From NCBI GenBank assembly GCA_026390815.1, contig JAPLFH010000057.1, forward strand, positions 25,924-89,923: a DNA stretch of 64,000 nt, given 5' to 3'. This document shows, piece by piece, positions 8,385 through 18,416 of this stretch; positions within the stretch are counted from its first letter, which is position 1; each line of letters begins with the position of its first letter. The DNA is from Ignavibacteriales bacterium. GTDB taxonomy: Bacteria > Bacteroidota > Ignavibacteria > Ignavibacteriales > SURF-24. Under the pieces are notes generated by a model. That model was not told where the DNA came from and did not search any database. It was given only the letters and a program-made list of their open reading frames with translations. A program made the translations under genes and the position numbers.

Positions 8385-11300
8385 ATGAATAATTTCTACT
8401 CAAAATATAAAAGTCCAATACTCATAATTATCCTTGTAATTCTGTTCGGTGGAGTTTACTCGCTTGAAAAACTAAAATCAGGATTGTTCCCGGACATCAC
8501 TTTTCCTAAAATAAAAATTATTGCAGAAAATGGTCAGCAACCGGTAGATAAGATGATGGTTACCGTGACTGTTCCATTGGAAAATGCAATTAAAAAAGTA
8601 GAAGAATTAAGTTTGATAAGAAGCATTACAAGCCGTGGGAGCTGCGAAATTTCTGCTTTCCTAAATTGGAATACCGATGTTGATCTTGGCAAACAAAGAA
8701 TTGAAGCCCAGATAAATGCAATCCGCCAGGTGCTGCCGCCAGACATTGGAATTACTATTGAGAAAATGAATCCTTCCATTCTACCAGTGATGGGATTTTC
8801 TTTGGAAGGTGAAGGGAAAAGCCAGATAGAATTAAGACAAATTGCAGAATATACTATCAAACCATTCCTCTCCCGTGTAAAAGGTGTTGCAGAAGTTGGT
8901 GTAATTGGGGGAAAGGTGAAAGAGTATCATATCATTTTAGATCCGGCTAAAATGAGTCAGCTTGGAATTACTCCTAAATTAGTTTCAACTGCATTATCAG
9001 AATCAAACATTATCGTTGCAAATGGATATCTGAAAGATTATAACCGGCTTTATCTTTCAGTTACTGATGCATCAATACATAATAAAGAGGAATTGGAAAA
9101 TACTTCTGTTTTAAATTCTGATAAAAGAAATATCAGCATAAAAGATTTTGCCGTTGTTGAAATTGGTGAACGCAAGGAATATGTAAAGATAAAAGCAAAT
9201 GGAAAAAATGTTCCTTTGGTAGCTGTATTAAAACAGCCAAACGTAAACTTGCTTGAAGTTGTGGACGGTGTTAAGCAGCAGCTAAAAGAATTAAACAAAA
9301 TCCTTCCGGAAGGAGTCCAGCTAAAATCCTATTATAATCAAGCTGATTTTGTAAGCGATGCAATTGGTAGTTTGAAAGACGTTTTGTGGATTGGACTTTT
9401 ATTAAGCATTATAGTTACAATATTTTTCCTACGGTCTATAAAAGCAAGTTCTGTAATACTTATTACCATTCCTGTTACACTTGGTTTAACTTTAACAATT
9501 ATGCTGGCATTTGGTTATACATTAAATATTATGACTATTGGTGCAATTGCCGCATCAATAGGATTAATAATTGATGATGCAATTGTTGTGGTAGAACAAA
9601 TTCACCGAACTCACGAAGAACATCCGGAAACTGGTAGTTTTGAACTTGTTGGAAAAGCAGTAAAATATCTTTTTCCAGCAATGGTTGGTTCTTCGTTAAG
9701 TACAATAGTAATTTTCCTTCCTTTTGTTTTGATGACTGGTGTAGCCGGTGCTTATTTTAAAGTAATGACAGATACAATGATTATTACGCTTACCTGTTCC
9801 TTTTTTGTAACGTGGCTTGGACTGCCGGCAATTTATCTTTTACTTTCCAAGGATTCTTCTTCAATTAAAATTAATCCGGTAGAAACAAAGAAAAAAAACT
9901 GGGTTGATTACTTTATACACAGACCGGCTATTTCCATAATTTTTGTAAGTGTCCTCATTATTCTCTCACTCATAATTCTCCCGAAACTTCCGAGCGGCTT
10001 TCTACCGGAGATGGATGAAGGTTCAATTGTACTCGATTACTTAAGTCCTTCAGGAACTTCACTTGAGGATACAGACTATATGTTAAATTATATTGATGGT
10101 ATTCTAAGCAAAACACCAGAAGTGGAAAGCTATTCGCGGCGTACCGGAACGCAGCTTGGATTTTTTATAACAGAACAAAATAACGGTGATTATCTTATTC
10201 AATTAAAAAAGAAAAGAAATAAAACAACAGAAGAAGTATCCGATGAGATAAGGAAAAAGATTGAAGATGCATTTCCTTCTTTGCAGGTAGACTTCGGACA
10301 GGTTATTGGCGATATGCTGGGCGACCTTATGGCTTCGATTCAGCCGATTGAAGTAAAAGTGTTTGGAGATAATCATCAGCAATTAAAAAAGACAGCCGAT
10401 GAAATTGCTAAGGTTGTAGAAGAAACTCCCGGCACCGCTGATGTATTTAACGGGATTATTGCTGTTGGTCCTTCTATTTTATTTGAACCAATTACTCCAA
10501 ATTTGCTTCGGTACCAGATGACTCCGCAGGATTTCCAATTTCAAATGCAGACTAAAACCGATGGAGCAATATTGGGAAGCATATTAGAACCCATTCGTGC
10601 AGTTGATATTAAAATGTTTGAGGCACCGGTTAATCCTTCTTTTAACCAGCTTAAACAAACTAAATTGTTTTTACCAGATGGTAAGCTCAAATCGATTAAT
10701 GAGTTTGCAAATATAAAAATTGTGGCTGGAGTGGCAGAAATTGAAAGAGAAAATCTTAAACCCATGATTCCAATAACAGCACGATTGAATAACAGAGATT
10801 TGGGCAATACATTACTGGATATTCAGAAAAACATTTCAAAAAAAATCAATCTTCCATCCGGCACACAAATAACTTATGGTGGCTCTTATGCAGAACAGCA
10901 AAACGCTTTCAAGGAATTGTTGATAATTTTACTCCTGGCATTACTTCTTGTTTTTACAGTAATATTATTTCTTTTCAGAAGGATAAGAGTTGCACTATCA
11001 ATAATTTTTATTGCTGTCCTTGGGTTAGCGGGCTGCATCATTGCATTATTTGTAACCGGCACTCCGCTTAATGTTGGCAGCTATACCGGCATAATAATGA
11101 TTGTCGGAATTATCGGTGAGAATGCAATATTTACATACCTTCAATACAACGAAGCAAGAAAGGAAGGAAAGAATCTGGATGACTCGATTGTTTACTCCAT
11201 CTCTATGCGTCTGCGTCCAAAACTTATGACTGCGATTGGTGCAATTACTGCACTCTTTCCTTTAGCCCTTGGATTAGGAACTGGCGCTCAGCTTCATCAG

Positions 11301-11390
11301 CCGCTTGCTGTGGCAATAATCGGAGGATTAATCTTCGGTCTTCCGCTTTTGTTAATTGTCTATCCAACTCTACTTAGAAAAATTGAATGA
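8385..11390 (+). CDS. RND efflux pump, AcrB/CusA superfamily inner membrane transporter
   Basis: A 1001-residue proton-driven RND transporter with the usual twelve membrane segments and two large periplasmic loops. The transmembrane helix 4 motif is IDDAIVVVEQIH: two acidic residues as in AcrB-type drug pumps, rather than the single acidic residue common in CzcA/CusA metal pumps. Other parts of the N-terminus (FPDITFPKI) fit both groups. The duplicated half begins near residue 510 (FIHRPAISIIFVSV). The substrate is not determinable by eye. It completes a TolC/adaptor/pump operon beneath an OmpR-type two-component system. Confidence 0.92.
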   Translation: MNNFYSKYKSPILIIILVILFGGVYSLEKLKSGLFPDITFPKIKIIAENGQQPVDKMMVTVTVPLENAIKKVEELSLIRSITSRGSCEISAFLNWNTDVDLGKQRIEAQINAIRQVLPPDIGITIEKMNPSILPVMGFSLEGEGKSQIELRQIAEYTIKPFLSRVKGVAEVGVIGGKVKEYHIILDPAKMSQLGITPKLVSTALSESNIIVANGYLKDYNRLYLSVTDASIHNKEELENTSVLNSDKRNISIKDFAVVEIGERKEYVKIKANGKNVPLVAVLKQPNVNLLEVVDGVKQQLKELNKILPEGVQLKSYYNQADFVSDAIGSLKDVLWIGLLLSIIVTIFFLRSIKASSVILITIPVTLGLTLTIMLAFGYTLNIMTIGAIAASIGLIIDDAIVVVEQIHRTHEEHPETGSFELVGKAVKYLFPAMVGSSLSTIVIFLPFVLMTGVAGAYFKVMTDTMIITLTCSFFVTWLGLPAIYLLLSKDSSSIKINPVETKKKNWVDYFIHRPAISIIFVSVLIILSLIILPKLPSGFLPEMDEGSIVLDYLSPSGTSLEDTDYMLNYIDGILSKTPEVESYSRRTGTQLGFFITEQNNGDYLIQLKKKRNKTTEEVSDEIRKKIEDAFPSLQVDFGQVIGDMLGDLMASIQPIEVKVFGDNHQQLKKTADEIAKVVEETPGTADVFNGIIAVGPSILFEPITPNLLRYQMTPQDFQFQMQTKTDGAILGSILEPIRAVDIKMFEAPVNPSFNQLKQTKLFLPDGKLKSINEFANIKIVAGVAEIERENLKPMIPITARLNNRDLGNTLLDIQKNISKKINLPSGTQITYGGSYAEQQNAFKELLIILLLALLLVFTVILFLFRRIRVALSIIFIAVLGLAGCIIALFVTGTPLNVGSYTGIIMIVGIIGENAIFTYLQYNEARKEGKNLDDSIVYSISMRLRPKLMTAIGAITALFPLALGLGTGAQLHQPLAVAIIGGLIFGLPLLLIVYPTLLRKIE

Positions 11391-11468
11391 AGGCTTAGTA
11401 CTTCAAAATGTCTTCAGAATCAATTTATATTTTTTGGTAGAACACTTTTTATTAATCCGGATCTAAAA

Positions 11469-12182
11469 ATGAAAAGAAAATATTTCTTCATTCTTTTGTT
11501 TGTAATTTCTTGTTCTTTATTAGCTCAGAATAAATCTAAATCTGCTATAACTGATTCTGGTTGGTTGAATGAATTTAAATTAAAACCGGAAAATCTTTCC
11601 TCAACTGGTGCTAATACATACTTCATATTAAATCCCGGTTATCAGTTGATTCTTTCCGGAAAAGAGGAAAGCTCCGAAGTTATTCTGACTATAACTGTAT
11701 TGAATGAAACAAAATTAGTCGATGGATATGAATCAAGAATTGTTGAAGAAAAAGAAGTTAAGGATGGAATGGTTGCGGAAATTTCTAGAAATTACTTTGC
11801 GATTGATAAGCTAACAAATGATGTTTATTATTTTGGTGAACAAGTTGATATGTATAAAGATGTAAAAATAATAAACCACGAGGGTTCATGGGAATCTGGA
11901 AAGGATGGAGCAAAATTTGGGTTGGCAATGCCGGGTAAAATAAAAGTGGGACAAAAATATTATCAGGAAATTGCACCAGCTATTGCGATGGACCGAGCTG
12001 AAATTATTTCAAATAAAATTACTTCAAAAACATCGGCTGGAAAATTTGCACTTTGCCTTAAGACGGAAGAAACTACTCCATTAGAAAAGAATGTAAAGGA
12101 ATATAAGATTTATGCCCCCGGGATTGGTCTTATTAAAGATGGTCAGCTGGTTTTAAAAAAGTTTGGTTATATAACTAAATAA
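11469..12182 (+). CDS. Secreted protein of unknown function
   Basis: A 237-residue protein with a clear signal peptide (about residues 1-20, ending LLAQ) and a beta-rich body without a motif that I recognise. It has no lipobox, no membrane segment after the signal and no sorting domain, so it is probably periplasmic. It lies 78 bases after the RND pump gene and just before the PepSY-like gene; the spacing allows read-through from the efflux operon. I cannot assign a function. Confidence 0.65.
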   Translation: MKRKYFFILLFVISCSLLAQNKSKSAITDSGWLNEFKLKPENLSSTGANTYFILNPGYQLILSGKEESSEVILTITVLNETKLVDGYESRIVEEKEVKDGMVAEISRNYFAIDKLTNDVYYFGEQVDMYKDVKIINHEGSWESGKDGAKFGLAMPGKIKVGQKYYQEIAPAIAMDRAEIISNKITSKTSAGKFALCLKTEETTPLEKNVKEYKIYAPGIGLIKDGQLVLKKFGYITK

Positions 12183-12219
12183 CATATTCGTTCTATTTTA
12201 AAATAATTAAGAGGTAAAT

Positions 12220-12702
12220 ATGAAATCTATAAGTTCTTTATTGTTAGTGTTATTCATTTCCGGTTTTCTAATGGCTCAGAAAACATCTGTTCCGCAAAAG
12301 ATTAAAGATTCATTTAATAAATTATATCCACAAGTTACAGAAGTAAAGTGGAGTAAAGAAGGTAAGAATGAATTTGAAGCCGGCTTTAAAGTAAACGGAG
12401 TTAAAACATCTATAGTTTTGGATGTAAAAGGTAAATTGATAGAAACCGAGACAACAATTCAGACTACTGAATTACCTAAGGGTGTAGAAGAATTTATTAA
12501 AAAAAATCATCCGGATCATAAAATTACTGAAACCGCAAAGATAGTTGATTCTAAAAGCATTGCAACTTATGAGGTTGAAATAACAAAAGGAAAACAAAAG
12601 AAAGATCTTATCTTTGATAATTCCGGTAAACTTGTTGTTAAAAAAGAAATGAAGGGAAAAAAAGATAAGGAAGGTAAAGAAGAAGACGAGGAAAAAGATT
12701 AG
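12220..12702 (+). CDS. Secreted PepSY-like domain protein
   Basis: A 160-residue exported protein with a signal peptide (residues 1-19, ending LMAQ). Two PepSY-like repeats follow, each starting with a short helix and a VKWSKEGKNEFEAGFKVNG-style strand pair (about 25-75 and 85-140). The tail is extremely charged (lysine/glutamate/aspartate). PepSY-like periplasmic proteins of Bacteroidota have unknown ligands and are often induced with envelope regulators. A purine-rich site (AAGAGG) precedes the ATG. A terminator hairpin follows the stop, so this closes the transcript. Confidence 0.75.
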   Translation: MKSISSLLLVLFISGFLMAQKTSVPQKIKDSFNKLYPQVTEVKWSKEGKNEFEAGFKVNGVKTSIVLDVKGKLIETETTIQTTELPKGVEEFIKKNHPDHKITETAKIVDSKSIATYEVEITKGKQKKDLIFDNSGKLVVKKEMKGKKDKEGKEEDEEKD

Positions 12703-12710
12703 GTTAATAT

Positions 12711-12756
12711 GAGGGAGTGGAATGGTTCTGATCCATTGCATTCCCTCTAAATTTTT
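12711..12756 (+). terminator. Intrinsic terminator after the PepSY-like gene
   Basis: A GC-richer hairpin (stem 12711-12725 with 12733-12747, two internal mismatches) is followed by TAAATTTTT. It sits nine bases after the stop codon and would end the efflux/secreted-protein transcript. Confidence 0.65.
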
Positions 12757-12969
12757 AAGTACTCTCAGTCTGCAAATCTAAAAATCTAAAGTTAAAAGTT
12801 ATTTATCTTAACTCGCTTTCTTAAATAATTCTCTGCCAATTATTTTTTATTGTTTTTCCGAATTTGTTGCTTCTCTCCATCTCCTAAGTTATAGTTTTTT
12901 ATTTTCAATTTACTTTTACTACATTTATTTAAGTAGCAGTTGAAAATGCAAAGTACCGTATATACAATA

Positions 12970-13209
12970 AGGAGTAATAATGAATTCAGAAAGCTAGGAA
13001 AATCTGATGCAACACTATCTGCATTAGGACTGGGATGTATGGGTATGTCTGATTTCTATTCCAGAGGTGTAAATGATGAGGAAAGTATTGTTGCATTGGA
13101 TATTGATTTATCTGATGAAGATTTAAAAAGAATTAATGAAATAATACCAGTTGGATCAGCAGCTGGTACCCGTTACCAGGAAGCCGTGATGAATACAGTA
13201 AACCGTTAA
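12970..13209 (+). pseudogene. Aldo/keto reductase remnant with internal deletion
   Basis: Only the two ends of an aldo/keto reductase remain, in one frame. The N-terminal piece is [21 protein letters not shown] plus about 17 residues, and it runs directly into the family C-terminus ([19 protein letters not shown], then [16 protein letters not shown]). The roughly 250 residues between, including the catalytic Asp/Tyr/Lys/His, are missing; the join lies near 13085-13105. A Shine-Dalgarno (AAGGAG at 12969-12974) and ATG at 12980 are still visible, but that ATG is out of frame by one base and meets a stop after five codons. It is therefore doubly disabled. The upstream TTG at 12940 could still start an 89-residue peptide but is unlikely to matter. 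Confidence 0.8.
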
Positions 13210-13324
13210 AAAATATTTTATAATTTGCATTATAAATTCTCAATGATTTAATTCTAATTTCTAATTTCAAATTTCAAATTTCCAAAATCTGAATTCATAA
13301 AACCACAGTGATAAAGGAAAACTT

Positions 13325-14695
13325 ATGAAAGAATTATTATTAGATACCGCCAGAAGATCAATCCATTACCGGGAAGAAATACTTAACCGCTCTGTAGTGC
13401 CAACTGCAGAAGCTATAAAGCAGTTGAAAAAATTCGATATCCCATTTCCTCAAAATCCAAGTACACCGGAAAATGTAATAAATATGCTTGATGAAATTGG
13501 ATCTCCGGCAACTATGGGAATTTCCGGCAGAAGATTTTTTGGCTTTGTAATCGGTGGTTCTTTGCCTGCTGCTGTTGCTGCCAGTTGGTTATCTACGGCG
13601 TGGGATCAGAATGCAGGACTTTTTGTTGGTTCACCTATTGGGATTGTTTTAGAAGAAGTAAGCTTGAAATGGCTTTTGGAAATTTTTGGTTTGCCTTCCG
13701 AAAGCGGCGGCTCATTTGTTACCGGTGCAACGATGGCAAACTTTACAGCATTAGCCGCCGCAAGACATTCAATATTAAAAAATGAAGGCTGGGATGTTGA
13801 AGCAAATGGATTATTTGGTGCTCCTCCTATTGATGTTATTGTTGGTGAGGAAGCCCACCCATCTCTCTTCAGAGGACTTTCATTATTAGGACTGGGGAGA
13901 GAAAGAGTTAAAAAAGTACCCGTTGATAATCAGGGAAGAATTAATCCAGACAAATTTCCGGAAATTAAAGGACCAACAATTGTTTGTGTACAAGCAGGAA
14001 ATGTTAACACAGGCTCTTTCGATCCCATAAGAAAAATTTGTGAAATATCTAAAAGTGCTAATGCATGGGTTCACGTTGATGGAGCATTTGGTTTATGGGC
14101 TTCGGTGGTTCCATCTAAAAAATATTTAACAGATGGTATTAACCTGGCAGATTCCTGGGCAACAGATGCTCACAAATGGTTAAATGTTCCTTATGATTCC
14201 GGACTTGCTTTCGTAAAAAATTCAGAATCACTTAGATCCGCTTTATCTTTAACAGCAGCTTATCTTCCACAGGGAGGACATAGAGAACCTTCGCAGTATT
14301 CGCCTGAATTATCAAGACGATCAAGAGGAATTGAAGTATGGGCAGCATTGTATTCTCTCGGTAAATCTGGTTTAAGTGATATGATTGAGAGGACTTGTAA
14401 TTATGCCGGGATGTTTGCAGCGGGTTTAAGCAAAGCTGGTTTTGAAATTTTGAACGAGGTTGTAATAAATCAGGTACTTGTTTCATTCGGAACTCCTGAT
14501 GAAACAAAAATAATAATAAAAGAATTACAGGAAGATGGAACATGCTGGTGCGGTATTACTGAATGGCAGGGACGAACAGCTATGCGAATAAGCATTTCTT
14601 CGTGGGCAACAACTGAAGAAGATGTTCAAAAATCCCTGGAAGCAATGATAAGAATAGCCAAGAAAGTTAGAGAATACTCCCGGCAACAAGTTTAA
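13325..14695 (+). CDS. PLP-dependent group II decarboxylase
   Basis: A 456-residue pyridoxal-phosphate enzyme of the glutamate/aromatic-amino-acid decarboxylase family. The Schiff-base lysine lies in DSWATDAHKWLNVPYDSG (about residues 276-293). The cofactor aspartate is in WVHVDGAFGLW, and GSFVTGATMANFTALAAAR is the phosphate-binding turn. The protein is slightly shorter than eukaryotic AADC but normal for bacterial members. The substrate (aromatic amino acid, glutamate or other) cannot be read from the sequence. GGAAAAC precedes the ATG. It is alone on its strand, downstream of the reductase pseudogene. Confidence 0.88.
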   Translation: MKELLLDTARRSIHYREEILNRSVVPTAEAIKQLKKFDIPFPQNPSTPENVINMLDEIGSPATMGISGRRFFGFVIGGSLPAAVAASWLSTAWDQNAGLFVGSPIGIVLEEVSLKWLLEIFGLPSESGGSFVTGATMANFTALAAARHSILKNEGWDVEANGLFGAPPIDVIVGEEAHPSLFRGLSLLGLGRERVKKVPVDNQGRINPDKFPEIKGPTIVCVQAGNVNTGSFDPIRKICEISKSANAWVHVDGAFGLWASVVPSKKYLTDGINLADSWATDAHKWLNVPYDSGLAFVKNSESLRSALSLTAAYLPQGGHREPSQYSPELSRRSRGIEVWAALYSLGKSGLSDMIERTCNYAGMFAAGLSKAGFEILNEVVINQVLVSFGTPDETKIIIKELQEDGTCWCGITEWQGRTAMRISISSWATTEEDVQKSLEAMIRIAKKVREYSRQQV

Positions 14696-14711
14696 CTATT
14701 TACGCTCCCAC

Positions 14712-14759
14712 AATTTATAATGCACAATGTATAATAATTTATAATGTACAATGTATAAT
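14712..14759 (+). repeat. Two-copy 24-bp tandem repeat
   Basis: Units at 14712-14735 and 14736-14759 differ at one base (C or T), and a third partial copy follows. The unit is almost pure A/T with an ACAATGTATAAT core. It looks like slippage-derived intergenic sequence. Confidence 0.7.
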
Positions 14760-14861
14760 TTATAATTAAATGCTTTTATTCCAGATTCACCGGGTTACCG
14801 TTTTTTCCCATTTTAGTTTCTATCTCAATTGTGAAATGGCAAATGTCAAACGATAAAAGCG

Positions 14862-14882
14862 AAAAGTAATTCTTACTTTTTT
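14862..14882 (+). terminator. Hairpin terminator between convergent genes
   Basis: AAAAGTAA (14862-14869) pairs with TTACTTTT (14873-14880) over a 3-base loop, and the T run continues to 14882. It lies between the convergent decarboxylase and nuclease-helicase genes and could serve the plus strand. Confidence 0.45.
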
Positions 14883-14926
14883 CACTATTTAATTTTAATA
14901 CTTTTATTAAACGAATTGATATAAAA

Positions 14927-16903
14927 TTATAAAACTGAAAATCCCACTTCTTTTAAATAATTAAATGTGCAGTCGTAATATTCCGATTTTCGGGTTGCAT
15001 CCTCCGGATTACCTTCCGGAACAACTATTACCATTCCTTGTCTAGCTCTAGTCAAAAGGACACGATAAGCATTTTTCAAATATTGTTTTCTTTCTTCTTG
15101 GTTGATATTATTCCATGTATTTCCTACAAAGGAGTAAGTCCCCCAACCATTTTTTGAATAACGAAAATCTGCATCCCAAGTAACACAAGTCCAATCTAGC
15201 TCTAATCCTTGAATATCGAATTCAGTTGCAACATCTTCTAAATAATATGAAGAACGTACATCATCTTTTTTATTTAGAAACCAATGAATAGGATTCATTG
15301 GTGATTTGACATCGATAGCAAAGGGTTTTAATCTTTGGGCTTGAGATGAAACTATTATTCCATAACGCTCACTTCCTCTGGCTCTTTCCTTTAACCATTT
15401 TTTTGCAATGCACAAATTACGTGTAAGTACTATGGGGTATTTGTCCTTTATTTGTTCGTAATTTCTTTTTGTCTCTTCCATTTTGAAGTCAAGTAAGTTT
15501 TTTATAACAGAAGAGAGATTTTCGGCGCGGAATGATCGGATAGAAACTGCAAGATGTAAACAGTCATTTGTAAAAACATTTTTCCTGTTTTCTAAAAGCT
15601 TAATTGCATTACCAGCAGCATATTCAGTATCTGTCAATCTCGATGAAAGATAAACATCCCAATTTAGGAAAGATTTATTTAATGAATCTATCCATTCACT
15701 TATACCAGCTTCTCCAGTATTAATTTCTTGACCGCCACCAACTAAGCAAATAATAACTGCCCAATCTTTATGTCTGTCCAGACATGAGATTAAAAATTCT
15801 GGTTCAGAATAAGCGAAATTTGGTTGATTTTTTTTCCGCTTCATAAAATTTGCAGTCTGCTTCAAATTCCATGCACGCTGTGCTTCATCAAAAATTGCAA
15901 CATGATCAAATGGAGGAATTGTAGATTGGATTAAACATTCATCTCTAAAATTGTGAACATTTTGGATAAACATTTTTACTTCTCTTAAAACCTCTCCTTT
16001 TTTTATTTTAGCCCCATTTTGTTTTACTCTATCACATTTATCACGGGTTAAAGCTTCCCTTAAAATATTTACAAGAGGTCCATTTCCAGAAAGAAATACA
16101 CTTGTAATTCCTTTTTCTTTATCTAAATGTTTTGTCGCAACATTTAATCCTACCAATGTTTTTCCTGCGCCAGGAACACCTGTTACAAAACAAATTGATT
16201 TCTTTCTATTCTGTTTTGAATTATTAATTATCTTAGTTATTGCACTACTTGTTTCACTTAAATTAATTGCTGAGGCATCACTTCGCGTTATTTCAGTGAC
16301 AGAATGATTATTGTAAAGTGCCATTGCTGCTTCGATAATTGTTGGAGTGGGGCAGTATCTTCCTACTGACCATTTTTCGCAATCTATGTTTTCACCCTTC
16401 GCAAATTGTAATACATCATTTATTACTTTGTAAAGTAGGGCAGAATTTGTTCTAATAGGGAAAAGAAGATTATCATTATGTGGTGTTAAATTTATAATTG
16501 AAGAAATTTTTTTTGCTTCCGTTGCAATTAAAATTGGTGCAATTAAAAGTTTGTGACTCGTTTCATGAAAGTTTTTCAAATCAAGTGCATAATCAAAAAC
16601 TTGATCAATAGAACCCATTGAAAATTCTTTTTCGCCAATCTTAAATTCTAAAACAAAAATCACATTTTGAATAATCAAAATAACATCAATTCTTCTTCCC
16701 ATTCTTGGAATTGAATATTCAAAGAAAATTGAACCCTTTAGATTTTCTAAAATTATTTTTAGAATTTCAATTTGAATAGTCCAAGCGAATATCTGGGTCT
16801 GTTCTAAGGAATATTCAATGTTTGTAGTGAGCTTACCTAAAATTCTATTAGTGGAATCTTGAAGAAAATCAGAAATGGAAGACGAATAATAATATCGTTG
16901 CAT
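14927..16903 (-). CDS. DUF2075-type nuclease-helicase (PD-(D/E)XK plus SF1-like ATPase)
   Basis: A 658-residue protein with two parts. Residues about 40-130 look like a PD-(D/E)XK nuclease: D73 in GRRIDVILI and E86-x-K88 in VFVLEFKIG are the expected catalytic set. From about residue 235 there is a DUF2075 / Schlafen-like ATPase. Its Walker A is GVPGAGKT (242-249), Walker B is [10 protein letters not shown] (near 335), and the helicase-like C-terminus carries [15 protein letters not shown] and [12 protein letters not shown]. Relatives occur in defence islands, and an anti-phage or DNA-processing role is an inference. It stands alone; a barrel protein and VapBC lie upstream. Confidence 0.82.
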   Translation of the reverse strand: MQRYYYSSSISDFLQDSTNRILGKLTTNIEYSLEQTQIFAWTIQIEILKIILENLKGSIFFEYSIPRMGRRIDVILIIQNVIFVLEFKIGEKEFSMGSIDQVFDYALDLKNFHETSHKLLIAPILIATEAKKISSIINLTPHNDNLLFPIRTNSALLYKVINDVLQFAKGENIDCEKWSVGRYCPTPTIIEAAMALYNNHSVTEITRSDASAINLSETSSAITKIINNSKQNRKKSICFVTGVPGAGKTLVGLNVATKHLDKEKGITSVFLSGNGPLVNILREALTRDKCDRVKQNGAKIKKGEVLREVKMFIQNVHNFRDECLIQSTIPPFDHVAIFDEAQRAWNLKQTANFMKRKKNQPNFAYSEPEFLISCLDRHKDWAVIICLVGGGQEINTGEAGISEWIDSLNKSFLNWDVYLSSRLTDTEYAAGNAIKLLENRKNVFTNDCLHLAVSIRSFRAENLSSVIKNLLDFKMEETKRNYEQIKDKYPIVLTRNLCIAKKWLKERARGSERYGIIVSSQAQRLKPFAIDVKSPMNPIHWFLNKKDDVRSSYYLEDVATEFDIQGLELDWTCVTWDADFRYSKNGWGTYSFVGNTWNNINQEERKQYLKNAYRVLLTRARQGMVIVVPEGNPEDATRKSEYYDCTFNYLKEVGFSVL

Positions 16904-17161
16904 TTATTAGGTCGATTTTTAGGAATATTTGAAATTACTTACAAGAAAACTAAACCCATGGATAATTAGATGCAATTTTATTTTTTCTTTCACATTCATA
17001 AAAGCCTTTAACAACGTTCCGTTAGTTTTAAATACTTCTCTTATTCTTTTCAATTTCCTCTTTGCAAACTTCGGGTTTTATTTACATCTGCAGTGGAAAT
17101 TTTGAATTTATACCTTCATATTTTATAAAGACAAATTCAAATATTGTTTTGTTATTAGTAT

Positions 17162-17752
17162 TCAATAAATAAACACACTAATCCCAATTCCAACAGCAAA
17201 TATTTTTGTGGTAGTTACAAGCGGATAGTAAGTGCCTGCATCTTCCTTTTCTTTGTAAATTGTATAAGTTACTTTTGGTTCAAGAGCAACATTCCTTCCA
17301 AGGAAATATTCAATTCCTGCAAAGAATGAAAATACATTAGTGTGTACTTTATAAACTTTCCTCTCCACGTCAGGACCGTAACGGTAAGAGTTTGCTTTAT
17401 TAATTGCTGTATAATTATAAAATGCACCAACAAATGGAATCACCTTTTCCACACTAAAATAATACTTTATAGCTGGTCCTGCACCAATCGAATACTCCCA
17501 GAAATCATTAAATGAAGAACGGTTGTAATTTATTGAAAGTCCAAGCGAAAGGTTAGCAATTATAAAGTAATCTGCCCCGGGATTAAGATTAAACCTGGTT
17601 TCTGTATCTTCATACGATTGCCACTGTACAGATATACTGGAATAAGATAAACTGCCGGATAAACTATATACACCTTTACTAACCGGAGTTTGTGCATAAA
17701 AGTAAACTGATAATAAAATGAACAGAATAGAGAATGATCTTAAGAATTTCAT
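17162..17752 (-). CDS. Outer membrane beta-barrel protein
   Basis: A 196-residue outer membrane protein of the OmpW/OmpX-like porin size class. A signal peptide (residues 1-20, ending YFYAQ) precedes alternating amphipathic strands with aromatic girdles, and the chain ends in an aromatic residue (GISVFIY) as expected for barrel insertion. Glycine/tyrosine-rich strands and short turns suggest eight strands. A strong Shine-Dalgarno (GAGGGG) lies before the start on the minus strand. The role is unknown; it is a single-gene unit. Confidence 0.72.
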   Translation of the reverse strand: MKFLRSFSILFILLSVYFYAQTPVSKGVYSLSGSLSYSSISVQWQSYEDTETRFNLNPGADYFIIANLSLGLSINYNRSSFNDFWEYSIGAGPAIKYYFSVEKVIPFVGAFYNYTAINKANSYRYGPDVERKVYKVHTNVFSFFAGIEYFLGRNVALEPKVTYTIYKEKEDAGTYYPLVTTTKIFAVGIGISVFIY

Positions 17753-18008
17753 TTTTAATCCCCTCGATTATTATTTAAATGATTCAGAAAAATTCCAAAC
17801 ATCAAACCTTTAAAACAATAATTATTTCCTATCTGCCAGAGAGCAGGTATAAAGCCATAAGATGAGAATGAGTTTAAAGAATCTCAAAATAATTGTCCAG
17901 TCAATAAAACATCAAACAATCTAACATTTAATCAACTTGTCAACGGTGGGTGGGAGTGGAAATAACGCTAAACTAATTATCAATTTTTCAGAAGTTTCTC
18001 ATGAATAT

Positions 18009-18416
18009 TCATAACCAAACAATTTTTATTTTATTTTCAAGCTGCTTAAATTCCTTATCACCAGTTACAAGAGCAGCTTGTTTATTTTTTGCAAGCGCAG
18101 CAGCAAATGCATCTGCGAACGATAATTTGTTAAAGGCTTTTATTTCGGCAGCTTCAATAGTTAAATTTTTATTAGCTTCAACAATTGTGATGGGATATCT
18201 GTTAAGCGTATTTAAAAACAAATCAGCGGCTTCCTTACCTTGTTCCCTTAAAAATATGTAGTATAATTCGCCCCAATTAATAACACATAAGAATATTTCA
18301 GCTTCATTATCAATACCTTTTCTTAATACGTCAGCAACTATATCAGCATTTTTTTCTCCTTCCAGGTAACATATTAATGCATATGAATCCAGAACATACC
18401 TTTTTATTTTTTTCAT
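18009..18416 (-). CDS. vapC: PIN-domain toxin, VapC family
   Basis: A 135-residue PIN-domain ribonuclease toxin. Conserved acidic residues sit at the N-terminus (VLDSYALICYLEGE), in the middle (the glutamate of INWGELYY) and near the C-terminus (FADAFAAALAK and LVTGDKEF), matching the four-acid PIN active site. VapC toxins cleave tRNA or rRNA when released from the antitoxin. Its ATG overlaps the antitoxin stop (ATGA), the typical type II toxin-antitoxin arrangement. Confidence 0.88.
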   Translation of the reverse strand: MKKIKRYVLDSYALICYLEGEKNADIVADVLRKGIDNEAEIFLCVINWGELYYIFLREQGKEAADLFLNTLNRYPITIVEANKNLTIEAAEIKAFNKLSFADAFAAALAKNKQAALVTGDKEFKQLENKIKIVWL

